Below are positions 61,501 to 64,000 of a stretch of 64,000 nt of DNA, piece by piece (position 1 is the first letter of the stretch; each line of letters begins with the position of its first letter). The translations under genes were made by a program, and so were the position numbers. The notes below the pieces were generated by a model. It did not search any database, was not told the DNA's origin, and was given only the letters and a program-made list of their open reading frames with translations. Source of the DNA: Gigantopelta aegis (lineage: Eukaryota > Mollusca > Gastropoda > Neomphalida > Peltospiridae). The stretch is taken from assembly GCF_016097555.1 (NCBI RefSeq), contig NC_054704.1, forward strand, positions 26,730,795 to 26,794,794, in the 5' to 3' direction.

Positions 61501-63673
61501 TTTTTAAATATTGGTACAGAACAGAACCTCCATTATCCAGATACCCTTTAACACCAGACTTTTTTAAAGGGTTTTCACTTTTAATGGTACACCGACTAAA
61601 TCTACTTTATTAAAAAATACTTTTTTTCCGGGGAGTGGGTGAGGGAGGGGTCTCCTTTTCACCTTTATGCTAACCAGAAGTGGCAGCCCATATGGAGGCA
61701 GCAGGTTTCTTCTATAACCATTCAAGGGAGGGGAGGGGTGGGGTAGGGGTAGAGGTGGGGTAGGGGTAGGGTAGGGTAGAGGTAGGGGTAGGGTAGGGGT
61801 AGGGTAGGGGTAGAGGTAGGGTAGAGTAGAGGTAGAGTAGGGTAGGGTAGAGGTTGGGGTAGGGTAGAGGTAGGGGTAGGGTAGGGGTAGGGGTAGGGGT
61901 AGAGGTAGGGGTAGAGGTAGGGGTAGAGGTAGAGTAGAGTAGAGGTAAAGATTATTATTAAGATTAAGATAAAGATAGATTAAGATTAGATGAGATGAGA
62001 TGAGATAAGATAGAGCTATATTATTATACGAGCTTGTGTGTCATACTGATTTTATGAAATGAGTGTCAGTATTCTTGTATTTGCCCAAGCGGGAACAAGG
62101 GCAATACATGAATCCTAACATGCATTTCGTAAAAACCAGTACAATTCACATGTGAGAGTAATAATTTCTTTATTATCCATAATATATTTTTTTATCAATA
62201 TGCTAACAAGCACTGTGACAAAATGTTTCAAAACATAAACTAGGAGACCTTGAAATGATGTCATTTTAGTCAGTGATTACACAGAGACTAGGGAAGCCAC
62301 ATTATGTTATGACATCTCTTCCCAAAATGATGTCATTCGTTAGTCACATGAAATCGTTATGACACACATTTGTCATACTGGTTATATTTCTCTGTATATC
62401 TTGAACTATTTGGATAATAAATATATCTATCAATTAACTTTTGTTTTCACAGGATTACATGGAGACCATCATGCTAAGTTCACTATCTGTAGATTCTGTA
62501 TGTAATCTGTTGAAGAAAGTGGAAGGCATCCACAAGCAAGCAGTGCCCAAGTATGCCCATAGCATCAAGAGTAACAACATCACCGGCTTGGTGCTGGCCA
62601 ACTGTGATATCGAAGAGCTCGGCAAGGTAATGGACATGACGTTTGGCGACTGGCAGCTCATGAAGGCGACCATCTTGTCTCTGCGACAGGCCGAGGGGAT
62701 GATGGAATTGGACCAGTCCAACTGTCTTCGCCAGTCTCGGGGTGCTGGTCGGGACAGCAGCAGGAAGCCACTTGGTTGTGACAGACCAGGGACTTCAAGT
62801 CGGATTGAAAAACAAGAGGATGGGCCAGGTGTTTCTGGATCGGGATCAGACTGCGGAGGGAAAGCTGCTTCGACTAGTCTCACAGAAGTGAACAAGCCAG
62901 ATGTACGAAAAGCCCACTTCAAACACAATGACAGCATTGTGGAGCAGCTGACGTATGAGTCGCAAATTCTTAAGGAAGTTTTGGAAGATTTCACAGAACA
63001 ATCTGAGGAGGAGGAAGGTGATGAGAATGGTCAGAAGAACAGTACTTCTGAAGTTAGGTTTAATCTTGGTTCCAGTTCGGACACAGAAGTCCAGGAAAAG
63101 GAGAGAGATCATCAAGATGTAAATCAGCATCATGCCGATGATGATGATGATGATGATGGTAATGTTAATGACAATCATCCACAAGGGTTGATGAAGAACA
63201 TCGCGTCCAGCTTGGAGAAAGTTGGAAAGCAGTTCTTTCGTGTGTTAGAAAATCCAATGAATTCCACGTCAGATATGTTGCCACTGGTGCAGATGGACCG
63301 TGGAGAAGTCGCTCCATCGGTGCCAGAGAGACAGAGTGAAGAATCATGTCTTGTACAACAGGCCAGTGGCTTAGAAATGGAAAATGATGGACGTCGATCG
63401 TCTTCACACTGTGGTGACAATGCAGTGTTGGTGATGGAAAACGAGAGACGTCCCAGTATCTCACGCATGACAACTATTCATGCAGAAGGATCGAGCAACT
63501 CCAAGACATTCGACGCAAGTCTACAGCAGTTTTTTAAAGATGGCCCGTCACAAGAAATGAAAGGGGGTGACGTCTCGCCATCAAAAGAGGTCCATGTGAT
63601 TTGTCGAGATCAAAGTTTGATTCCTGCATCGACAAGTGTTTCTAGTTCTGAAGACAAAGAATCATTTGTCTGA
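27249..63673 (+). CDS. KIDINS220: KIDINS220/ARMS orthologue, complete coding region in 24 exons (1564 aa)
   Basis: Coding exons: 27249-27359, 30541-30639, 31271-31369, 31731-31829, 32036-32134, 33154-33252, 34125-34223, 34578-34676, 35255-35353, 37756-37854, 38321-38419, 39795-39972, 42120-42281, 43080-43259, 43899-44073, 45005-45153, 45656-46077, 47513-47770, 50015-50032, 50085-50307, 53272-53434, 55695-55882, 60812-61068, 62453-63673. All junctions are GT-AG and the frame stays open throughout. Domain order is ankyrin repeats (about residues 38-430), KAP P-loop NTPase (Walker A around 463-473, Walker B around 771-780) with four membrane helices between, a proline/methionine-rich linker (about 1073-1158), a SAM-like domain (about 1163-1240), and an acidic serine-rich tail ending ESFV. 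This is the order in human KIDINS220, a membrane scaffold for neurotrophin, ephrin and other receptors. Human protein is about 1771 aa; the difference is mainly in the tail. Intron 22 carries a DIRS element, other introns many SINEs and tandem arrays. Confidence 0.93.
27360..28080 (+). repeat. Tandem array starting at the KIDINS220 exon 1 donor
   Basis: About 11 copies of a 66 to 74 bp unit with GTTTTTAATTCACAGTAAAA and TCACATAACTCTATGGGTCA, several grouped as 138-bp dimers (27442, 27580, 27718). The first, diverged copy begins at the donor gtgggtcata itself. Confidence 0.88.
28765..28979. mobile_element. MITE, CTATAGTCC family, second copy
   Basis: Ends CTATAGTCCATCCCATCCTC and CCAGTGGGATGGACTATAG. 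The inner part (ATTTCAGTTTAGTTTGACG) resembles the copy at 9417-9620 in the opposite orientation. Confidence 0.75.
29480..29600 (-). mobile_element. SINE tail fragment
   Basis: Reverse orientation: GTTTGTTTTGTTTAACGACA to CATATAGTCTTACTGAGGAA. Confidence 0.72.
29667..30015. mobile_element. MITE with TTAAAGGCATA ends
   Basis: TTAAAGGCATATTGTCACAG at the left and the near complement GTGACAGTATGCCTTTAA at the right. Confidence 0.75.
30047..30345 (+). mobile_element. SINE (type 2), near full length
   Basis: GGGACATAGCCCATTGATAA head, GGGATTGATTCCC B box region, GGGCCCATTGGGCTATTGC, core and GTGTTGTTAAATAAAGC tail. Confidence 0.83.
30541..30639 (+). CDS. KIDINS220: KIDINS220 exon 2, ankyrin repeat
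   Basis: Exactly 99 nt, phase 0, one 33-residue ankyrin repeat: [20 protein letters not shown], then [13 protein letters not shown]. Aligns with the human repeat NECGQTPLMIAAEQGNLEIV. Confidence 0.92.
31271..31369 (+). CDS. KIDINS220: KIDINS220 exon 3, ankyrin repeat
   Basis: 99 nt, phase 0. Starts [20 protein letters not shown] and ends IIEHRDM, matching the human DNWTALISASKEGH...EHRDM repeat. Confidence 0.93.
31402..31500 (-). mobile_element. SINE tail, other family
   Basis: GAATGTTTAACGACACCCCA followed by GCACGAAAAATACCTCGGCT; the tail of a family also seen near 53010-53040 on strand +. Confidence 0.55.
31731..31829 (+). CDS. KIDINS220: KIDINS220 exon 4, ankyrin repeat
   Basis: 99 nt, phase 0. 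[20 protein letters not shown] is almost the human [14 protein letters not shown] segment, the strongest single match to KIDINS220 in the ankyrin block. Confidence 0.94.
32036..32134 (+). CDS. KIDINS220: KIDINS220 exon 5, ankyrin repeat
   Basis: 99 nt, phase 0. Contains [20 protein letters not shown] and ends INSSDK. The human counterpart is the divergent repeat with IIWAAGRGHADIV, so the unusual tryptophan/AAGRG core is conserved. Confidence 0.92.
33154..33252 (+). CDS. KIDINS220: KIDINS220 exon 6, ankyrin repeat
   Basis: 99 nt, phase 0. [20 protein letters not shown] aligns to human YGTTPLVWAARKGHLECV. Confidence 0.94.
34125..34223 (+). CDS. KIDINS220: KIDINS220 exon 7, ankyrin repeat
   Basis: 99 nt, phase 0. 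[20 protein letters not shown], ending NINATDR. The human repeat here starts NSMTALIVAVKGGY. Confidence 0.9.
34578..34676 (+). CDS. KIDINS220: KIDINS220 exon 8, ankyrin repeat
   Basis: 99 nt, phase 0. [20 protein letters not shown], ending YVNVTDR, matching human DGNTALMIASKEGHTEIV...YVNIPDR. Confidence 0.92.
34805..34931 (+). repeat. ATCT microsatellite
   Basis: About 28 tandem ATCT units in the intron after exon 8, followed by a TATAT stretch and GGAT-rich sequence. Confidence 0.95.
35255..35353 (+). CDS. KIDINS220: KIDINS220 exon 9, ankyrin repeat
   Basis: 99 nt, phase 0. [20 protein letters not shown], ending VDVDVAGS, matching human SGDTVLIGAVRGGHVEIV. Confidence 0.92.
35472..35750 (+). 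mobile_element. tRNA-derived SINE (type 3)
   Basis: Head GTCTTGTGGTTAAGCCATCG, B box GGTTCACAACCC, then CAGTGGGTAGGTGTAAGACC and GTCCTGGACAGACAGCCCAG. Distinct body from types 1 and 2. Confidence 0.8.
36165..37370. mobile_element. Probable transposable element, ends unclear
   Basis: A GC-richer block in intron 9 with CGTGACGTCCGG-type sequence and no coding frame. It starts after TTTAAAGGTAGAGTAAACTC and appears to end near CCTTCCTTTAAGG. No target duplication found. Confidence 0.35.
37383..37726 (+). repeat. 43-bp tandem array, 8 copies
   Basis: Unit has GTTGACTGCATGCAATTTAA then TTCATAATCATGTTA. Copies start at 37383 and every 43 bp to 37684. Ends about 30 nt upstream of exon 10. Confidence 0.92.
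37756..37854 (+). CDS. KIDINS220: KIDINS220 exon 10, ankyrin repeat
   Basis: 99 nt, phase 0. [20 protein letters not shown], matching human NKTALYWAVEKGNATMV. A 43-bp tandem array ends about 30 nt before its 3' splice site. Confidence 0.92.
38321..38419 (+). CDS. KIDINS220: KIDINS220 exon 11, ankyrin repeat
   Basis: 99 nt, phase 0. [20 protein letters not shown], ending VSACDK. The human repeat has DGETPLIKATKMRNIEVV...VSAVDK. Confidence 0.92.
38441..38850 (+). repeat. Dispersed repeat, copy 2 of 3
   Basis: ACATATGTTTTCCGGATGTA, TTTTGCAGAAGGCTTTGTGA, TACTGTTACAGATCAAATTT, TGAATTTAGGAGATACGAAA. Begins about 20 nt beyond the exon 11 donor. Confidence 0.78.
39149..39212 (+). mobile_element. 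SINE fragment (type 2)
   Basis: GGTGGGCCCATTGGGCTATT and CATTCTAGCCAGTGC; truncated at both ends. Confidence 0.7.
39795..39972 (+). CDS. KIDINS220: KIDINS220 exon 12, last ankyrin repeat and linker to the KAP domain
   Basis: 178 nt, ends in phase 1. [20 protein letters not shown] then [20 protein letters not shown] and [13 protein letters not shown]. The RNPKxGRLLYRxNKxGETPY block is diagnostic of KIDINS220. Confidence 0.95.
40022..40225 (+). mobile_element. SINE (type 2), 5' truncated
   Basis: TAACTGGTATATCAAAGGCC to GTGTCGTTAAACAAAACAAA. Confidence 0.82.
40339..41847. mobile_element. DNA transposon with CAGGGCTC ends and GGCTAA subterminal repeats
   Basis: Left end CAGGGCTCGCGCTGTC, right end complement CAGGGCTCACCCTGGATC. 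Many GGCTAA or TTAGCC motifs lie within about 100 bp of each end (for example TTAGCCATTGGCTAA). CCACAC borders both ends. About 1.5 kb with no transposase frame, so non-autonomous. Located between KIDINS220 exons 12 and 13. Confidence 0.7.
42120..42281 (+). CDS. KIDINS220: KIDINS220 exon 13, Walker A of the KAP NTPase
   Basis: Contains [20 protein letters not shown] and the P-loop [15 protein letters not shown], with the Walker A lysine near residue 472. Begins and ends in phase 1. A SINE with perfect target duplications lies just 22 nt beyond the donor. Confidence 0.95.
42304..42696 (+). mobile_element. Young tRNA-derived SINE (type 1) next to KIDINS220 exon 13
   Basis: Full length from CCGGCCTCGGTGGCGTCGTG to a TTTC tail. 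Perfect 14-bp target duplication TTTTAATGTATTGA at 42290-42303 and 42697-42710. Five bases of the A-box region are missing (GTGGCAGGCC). Confidence 0.92.
43080..43259 (+). CDS. KIDINS220: KIDINS220 exon 14, membrane segments 1 and 2 of the KAP insert
   Basis: Codes [15 protein letters not shown], a hydrophobic helix [16 protein letters not shown] and a glycine-rich second hydrophobic stretch ([10 protein letters not shown]). The opening DEMK matches human LEDEMKTF. A nearer GT at 43176 would shorten the exon, but the longer form keeps the frame into exon 15 and the second membrane stretch, so it is preferred. Confidence 0.85.
43593..43668 (+). mobile_element. SINE tail fragment (type 1)
   Basis: Only the 3' end is present: TCTAACCATATGTCTGACGC to TCGTTAAATAAAACATTTC. 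Confidence 0.8.
43899..44073 (+). CDS. KIDINS220: KIDINS220 exon 15, KAP domain between the helix pairs
   Basis: Codes [20 protein letters not shown] then [18 protein letters not shown] and ends at VFYVR. The human segment [24 protein letters not shown] aligns. Phase 1 in, phase 2 out. Confidence 0.88.
44768..44970 (+). mobile_element. SINE (type 2), 5' and 3' truncated
   Basis: GTCAGTGGGCCCATTGGGCT, GCATATAAAAGATCCCTTGC and CATCTAATAGCTGATGAT. Confidence 0.8.
45005..45153 (+). CDS. KIDINS220: KIDINS220 exon 16, KAP domain
   Basis: Codes [20 protein letters not shown], then [20 protein letters not shown] and FRVFK. Human has [47 protein letters not shown]. Ends one nucleotide into a lysine codon. 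Confidence 0.94.
45455..45690 (+). repeat. Three tandem copies of the KIDINS220 exon 17 5' edge
   Basis: The segment around CAAGAAGCACATGTTTAAGA occurs near 45459, 45561 and 45660, about 100 bp apart, each followed by CATTCCATA. The third is the real exon start. In copy 2 the acceptor AG reads AA, and the copied coding frame meets TAA; copy 1 has lost the acceptor too. Confidence 0.9.
45656..46077 (+). CDS. KIDINS220: KIDINS220 exon 17, membrane segments 3 and 4 and Walker B
   Basis: Opens [13 protein letters not shown], then helix [19 protein letters not shown] and helix [20 protein letters not shown]. After a charged helix comes Walker [20 protein letters not shown] (aspartates near residues 777 and 780). 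Both exon edges are duplicated in the adjoining introns. The exon is markedly more GC-rich than its surroundings. Confidence 0.95.
46040..46700 (+). repeat. Tandem copies of the KIDINS220 exon 17 3' edge and donor
   Basis: The exon end (GCGAGCAAGATAAAGTTCTA then CAG) and about 130 nt of intron recur with donor-like GT at 46078, 46213, 46369, 46530 and 46689. The shared intron part includes GGGAATTTGTTTGCTGTC and GGTTGCAATTTCATCATTG. The second copy is the most decayed at the junction. Confidence 0.88.
47513..47770 (+). CDS. KIDINS220: KIDINS220 exon 18, KAP domain after Walker B
   Basis: 86 codons, phase 0. [35 protein letters not shown] and [20 protein letters not shown] match human MLDTVRVLFS...ASDPHIIIKAINQNL...[20 protein letters not shown]. 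The remainder is a divergent charged linker. A SINE fragment begins about 15 nt beyond the donor. Confidence 0.94.
47784..48600 (+). mobile_element. Nested SINEs (type 1 inside type 2)
   Basis: A type 2 body (GGGCCCATTGGGCTATTTCT) runs to about 47933. A new type 2 head (GGGACATAGCCCAGTGGTAA) is interrupted at about 47987 by a full type 1 SINE ending near 48369, after which the type 2 body resumes (CCCCATTGGGCTATTGC). GATGCGTGGTCGACC and GATGTGTGGTTGG flank the inner copy as a decayed duplication. Confidence 0.82.
48600..48836 (-). mobile_element. SINE (type 2)
   Basis: Reverse orientation through to the head complement ACCACTGGGCTATGTCCCAA. Confidence 0.82.
48842..49070 (-). mobile_element. 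SINE (type 2), second reverse copy
   Basis: AGAGAGGAAACTCGCTACAT to CCAGTGGGCTACGTCAAGCC, directly after the previous copy. Confidence 0.82.
49113..49335 (+). mobile_element. SINE (type 2)
   Basis: GGGCAGGACGTATTGGTCTA, GTGGGCCCATTGGGCTATTT and tail CTTTAGTGGTGATGGTAAGC; an internal part of the core is deleted. Confidence 0.78.
49560..49710 (+). repeat. Dispersed repeat, copy 3 of 3 (partial)
   Basis: AGCTTTATCATGTACTGTTA, CAGATCAAGTTTGACTTT and CTTGAACTGAGGAGATAAGA. Confidence 0.65.
49722..49890 (+). mobile_element. tRNA-derived SINE (type 3), 3' truncated
   Basis: GTGGTTAAGCCATCGGACTA, AGGGTTCGCAGCCCGG and CAGTGGGTAGGTGTAAGGCC. Confidence 0.75.
50015..50032 (+). CDS. KIDINS220: Candidate 18-nt KIDINS220 microexon
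   Basis: A pyrimidine-rich tract and CTTCAG precede 18 nt encoding SSKQYT, followed by the strong donor GTAAGT. Length is a multiple of three, and exon 18 to exon 20 also joins in phase 0, so it could be included or skipped. It falls in the variable linker where the human gene is also poorly conserved. Without transcripts it could be chance. Confidence 0.45.
50085..50307 (+). CDS. KIDINS220: KIDINS220 exon 20, regulatory linker after the NTPase core
   Basis: Encodes [20 protein letters not shown], a basic serine-rich stretch, then [20 protein letters not shown] and [14 protein letters not shown]. Human has [33 protein letters not shown]. Ends phase 1 at a donor that is the first unit of an 850-bp CTGTGT repeat. 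Confidence 0.93.
50308..51160 (+). repeat. CTGTGT/CTGTTTGT microsatellite of about 850 bp
   Basis: Repeats of GTCTCTGTGTCTGTTT and variants begin exactly at the exon 20 donor (gtttgtctctg). They give long open frames rich in Cys/Leu/Ser/Val in all three forward frames; these are artefacts of the repeat. Confidence 0.93.
51282..51570 (-). mobile_element. SINE (type 2), nearly complete
   Basis: Reverse orientation from TTAACAACACCACTTGAGCA to the head complement TACCAACTAGGCTAAAGCTC. Confidence 0.8.
51750..52090. repeat. Dispersed repeat rich in AACCG/GGTTCACG motifs
   Basis: GGTAACCGGAAGTCGGTTCA, a tandem pair of GGTTCACCGCGTAGCCAATT, and CGTGAAATATTGTACCCTGT. Part of it recurs in reverse at about 39690-39765 (ACTTCCGGTATCCTAAGATT). 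Confidence 0.6.
52282..52465 (+). repeat. 23-bp tandem repeat, 8 copies
   Basis: Unit CTAGGTCACTGCGACATACA plus CAG, copies 23 bp apart, followed shortly by a TA microsatellite at about 52486-52534. Confidence 0.92.
53035..53103 (+). repeat. ATTC microsatellite
   Basis: About 15 ATTC units following a SINE-like tail (GGGGTGTCATTAAACATTC). Confidence 0.9.
53272..53434 (+). CDS. KIDINS220: KIDINS220 exon 21
   Basis: Encodes [40 protein letters not shown] and ends LYDLYQQ. Human has [39 protein letters not shown]. Its last 23 nt and donor are the founder of a 41-bp minisatellite that follows directly. Confidence 0.94.
53412..54230 (+). repeat. 41-bp minisatellite of a KIDINS220 exon/intron junction, 20 copies
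   Basis: The unit is the last 23 nt of exon 21 (TCACTCTATGACCTGTATCA plus GCA) and 18 nt of intron beginning gtaagtagatcatgaatc. Donor GT positions run from 53435 to 54214 in steps of 41, 20 in all. The second copy has gtaattag; most others keep GTAAGTAG. Later copies read CACCTTGTACCAGAA before the donor. Confidence 0.95.
54768..55497 (+). repeat. Second 41-bp splice-donor array, 18 copies
   Basis: Unit starts TACCAGAAGTAAGTAAAACC and continues with a variable stretch such as tgctttatagccggtctttt. Donor-like GT positions run 54784 to 55479; one copy is 2 bp short. Three copies have GTACGT or GTACAT instead of GTAAGT. The same unit length and the shared TACCAGAAGTAAGTA with late copies of the first array show common origin. 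Confidence 0.93.
55695..55882 (+). CDS. KIDINS220: KIDINS220 exon 22
   Basis: Encodes [40 protein letters not shown] and [17 protein letters not shown]. Human VKVFLPCTVNLDPKLREII aligns. Phase 2 in, phase 1 out. The intron after it holds the DIRS element. Confidence 0.93.
56299..57105 (+). pseudogene. DIRS ORF1 (gag-like) N-terminal part
   Basis: Open frame with a Cys/His cluster near its start ([20 protein letters not shown] then CHICVNW), a spacing common in DIRS-type ORF1 proteins, followed by a basic stretch and a long Ser/Ala/Gly-rich region. The frame is lost near 57100; further ORF1-like sequence continues in other frames to about 58340. Confidence 0.6.
57954..58580 (+). pseudogene. 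DIRS ORF1 C-terminal region, frame-shifted
   Basis: Contains [19 protein letters not shown] and [15 protein letters not shown], resembling the conserved C-terminal part of ORF1 in DIRS and Ngaro elements. It is in a different frame from the upstream part, so at least one frameshift separates them. Confidence 0.5.
58605..59530 (+). pseudogene. DIRS reverse transcriptase, disabled
   Basis: Pieces in two frames: NGYRIPF and [10 protein letters not shown], an in-frame TAG at 58827-58829, then [14 protein letters not shown], and after a frame change [15 protein letters not shown] and the catalytic [11 protein letters not shown] near 59080. The stretch that should carry the first catalytic aspartate (between GEWAAV and the RPFG block) is missing, so the enzyme has lost motif A. 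Described only as found. Confidence 0.75.
59530..60140 (+). pseudogene. DIRS RNase H and connector region
   Basis: [15 protein letters not shown] followed in another frame by [12 protein letters not shown] and [11 protein letters not shown] gives the RNase H acidic residues. Then [15 protein letters not shown] and [12 protein letters not shown], the linker normally found between RNase H and the recombinase in DIRS elements. The frame ends at 60140, shortly before the right-hand repeats. Confidence 0.7.
60812..61068 (+). CDS. KIDINS220: KIDINS220 exon 23, proline/methionine-rich linker
   Basis: Starts [15 protein letters not shown] and contains a low-complexity run ([20 protein letters not shown]) with repeated PY and PM pairs. 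The human protein has a similar Pro/Tyr-rich part (FYNRPFFAPYLYTPRYYPGG) at this position. Phase 1 in, phase 0 out. Confidence 0.85.
61429..61579. mobile_element. Decayed MITE of the CAGTGAAACC type
   Basis: Starts CAGTGAAACCCTTTAAAACT and ends TTTAAAGGGTTTTCACT. Related in end sequence to the element at 14566. Confidence 0.6.
61723..61950 (+). repeat. G-rich GGGGTA/GGGTAGAG repeat
   Basis: Irregular units of GGGGTAGG and AGAGGTAG over about 225 bp, all G on strand +, in the last KIDINS220 intron. Could form G-quadruplexes in the transcript. Confidence 0.9.
62453..63673 (+). CDS. KIDINS220: KIDINS220 exon 24, SAM-like domain, acidic tail and PDZ ligand
   Basis: 406 codons and TGA. The start [20 protein letters not shown] through [20 protein letters not shown] and [18 protein letters not shown] matches the human block that has [39 protein letters not shown]. 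The rest is Ser/Glu/Asp-rich and poorly conserved, with an aspartate run from a GAT repeat near 63133-63160. The last residues KESFV form a class I PDZ ligand, as does the human C-terminus (ESIL), so the gene ends here. Confidence 0.93.
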   Translation, partial: DYMETIMLSSLSVDSVCNLLKKVEGIHKQAVPKYAHSIKSNNITGLVLANCDIEELGKVMDMTFGDWQLMKATILSLRQAEGMMELDQSNCLRQSRGAGRDSSRKPLGCDRPGTSSRIEKQEDGPGVSGSGSDCGGKAASTSLTEVNKPDVRKAHFKHNDSIVEQLTYESQILKEVLEDFTEQSEEEEGDENGQKNSTSEVRFNLGSSSDTEVQEKERDHQDVNQHHADDDDDDDGNVNDNHPQGLMKNIASSLEKVGKQFFRVLENPMNSTSDMLPLVQMDRGEVAPSVPERQSEESCLVQQASGLEMENDGRRSSSHCGDNAVLVMENERRPSISRMTTIHAEGSSNSKTFDASLQQFFKDGPSQEMKGGDVSPSKEVHVICRDQSLIPASTSVSSSEDKESFV

Positions 63674-64000
63674 ACTTTATTATTCAGGTATTGCATTTGA
63701 AGATTTGATTGTAGGATTCTGTCGGAATCATAAACATGAACATGACTTCATATTGATATTTTGGGATTCCATCTCATAATCTTATGCTTCAGGCCCAAAA
63801 TCTGAGATTTGCAGAAGCACCAAAATCCTGCTACATCTACAGCCTGTTATTGTGGTCAGTAACTGTGAGTAATCATCAGCAGAAAGTAACTTGATGAAGC
63901 CAGTATTTTTATTCATATGGACATCCAAAATTAACCTGTCCACAAAATCTAATTTGTATTTGACACTGAAACTGTTACAGAGGTGCTACCTGCAATAGCA
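63674..64000 (+). other. KIDINS220: KIDINS220 3' UTR and flank
   Basis: Follows the stop codon to the window end. AT-rich, no open frame worth calling, and no clear AATAAA signal was seen, so the transcript end probably lies beyond the window. Confidence 0.5.

Overview
The window is animal genomic DNA: spliced genes with GT-AG introns, AT-rich introns, many microsatellites and poly-G or poly-C runs, and a dense layer of tRNA-derived SINEs, hairpin MITEs and DNA transposon relics. The SINE body (a core with CATATAAAAGATCCCTTGC, tails with TCGTTAAATAAAAC) and the general texture suggest a mollusc, probably a gastropod. That placement comes from memory of mollusc repeats and was not searched.

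Layout. From 1 to about 13 kb the strand + holds the last three coding exons (4440-6725) of an unidentified single-pass membrane protein; the rest is intron, 3' flank and repeats. On strand -, 13584-20810 is a complete three-exon gene for the small lysine/serine-rich protein known from the human POLR1D locus as POLR1D isoform 2. From 27249 to 63673, strand +, lies one complete gene, the orthologue of KIDINS220/ARMS (kinase D-interacting substrate of 220 kDa), rebuilt here as 24 coding exons and 1564 codons plus stop. Its order is 11 to 12 ankyrin repeats, KAP P-loop NTPase with four membrane segments placed between Walker A and Walker B, a proline/methionine-rich linker, a SAM-like domain, an acidic serine-rich tail and a C-terminal class I PDZ ligand (ESFV). 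The POLR1D-like gene and KIDINS220 are head to head.

The intron before KIDINS220 exon 23 contains a 4.5 kb DIRS-type retrotransposon (56080-60600) with inverted terminal repeats and an internal complementary region. It lacks the tyrosine recombinase and part of the reverse transcriptase.

The most unusual feature is that tandem arrays in KIDINS220 repeatedly start at, or include, exon/intron junctions. A 41-bp unit made of the last 23 nt of exon 21 plus the first 18 nt of its intron is repeated 20 times, each copy carrying a 5' splice site or a variant of it. A related 18-copy array of the same 41-bp length follows in the same intron. Similar junction arrays flank exon 17 on both sides, and simple or tandem repeats begin directly at the donors of exons 1 and 20. 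All exon boundaries were read by eye from splice consensus, frame continuity and similarity to remembered protein families; no alignment or transcript data were available.
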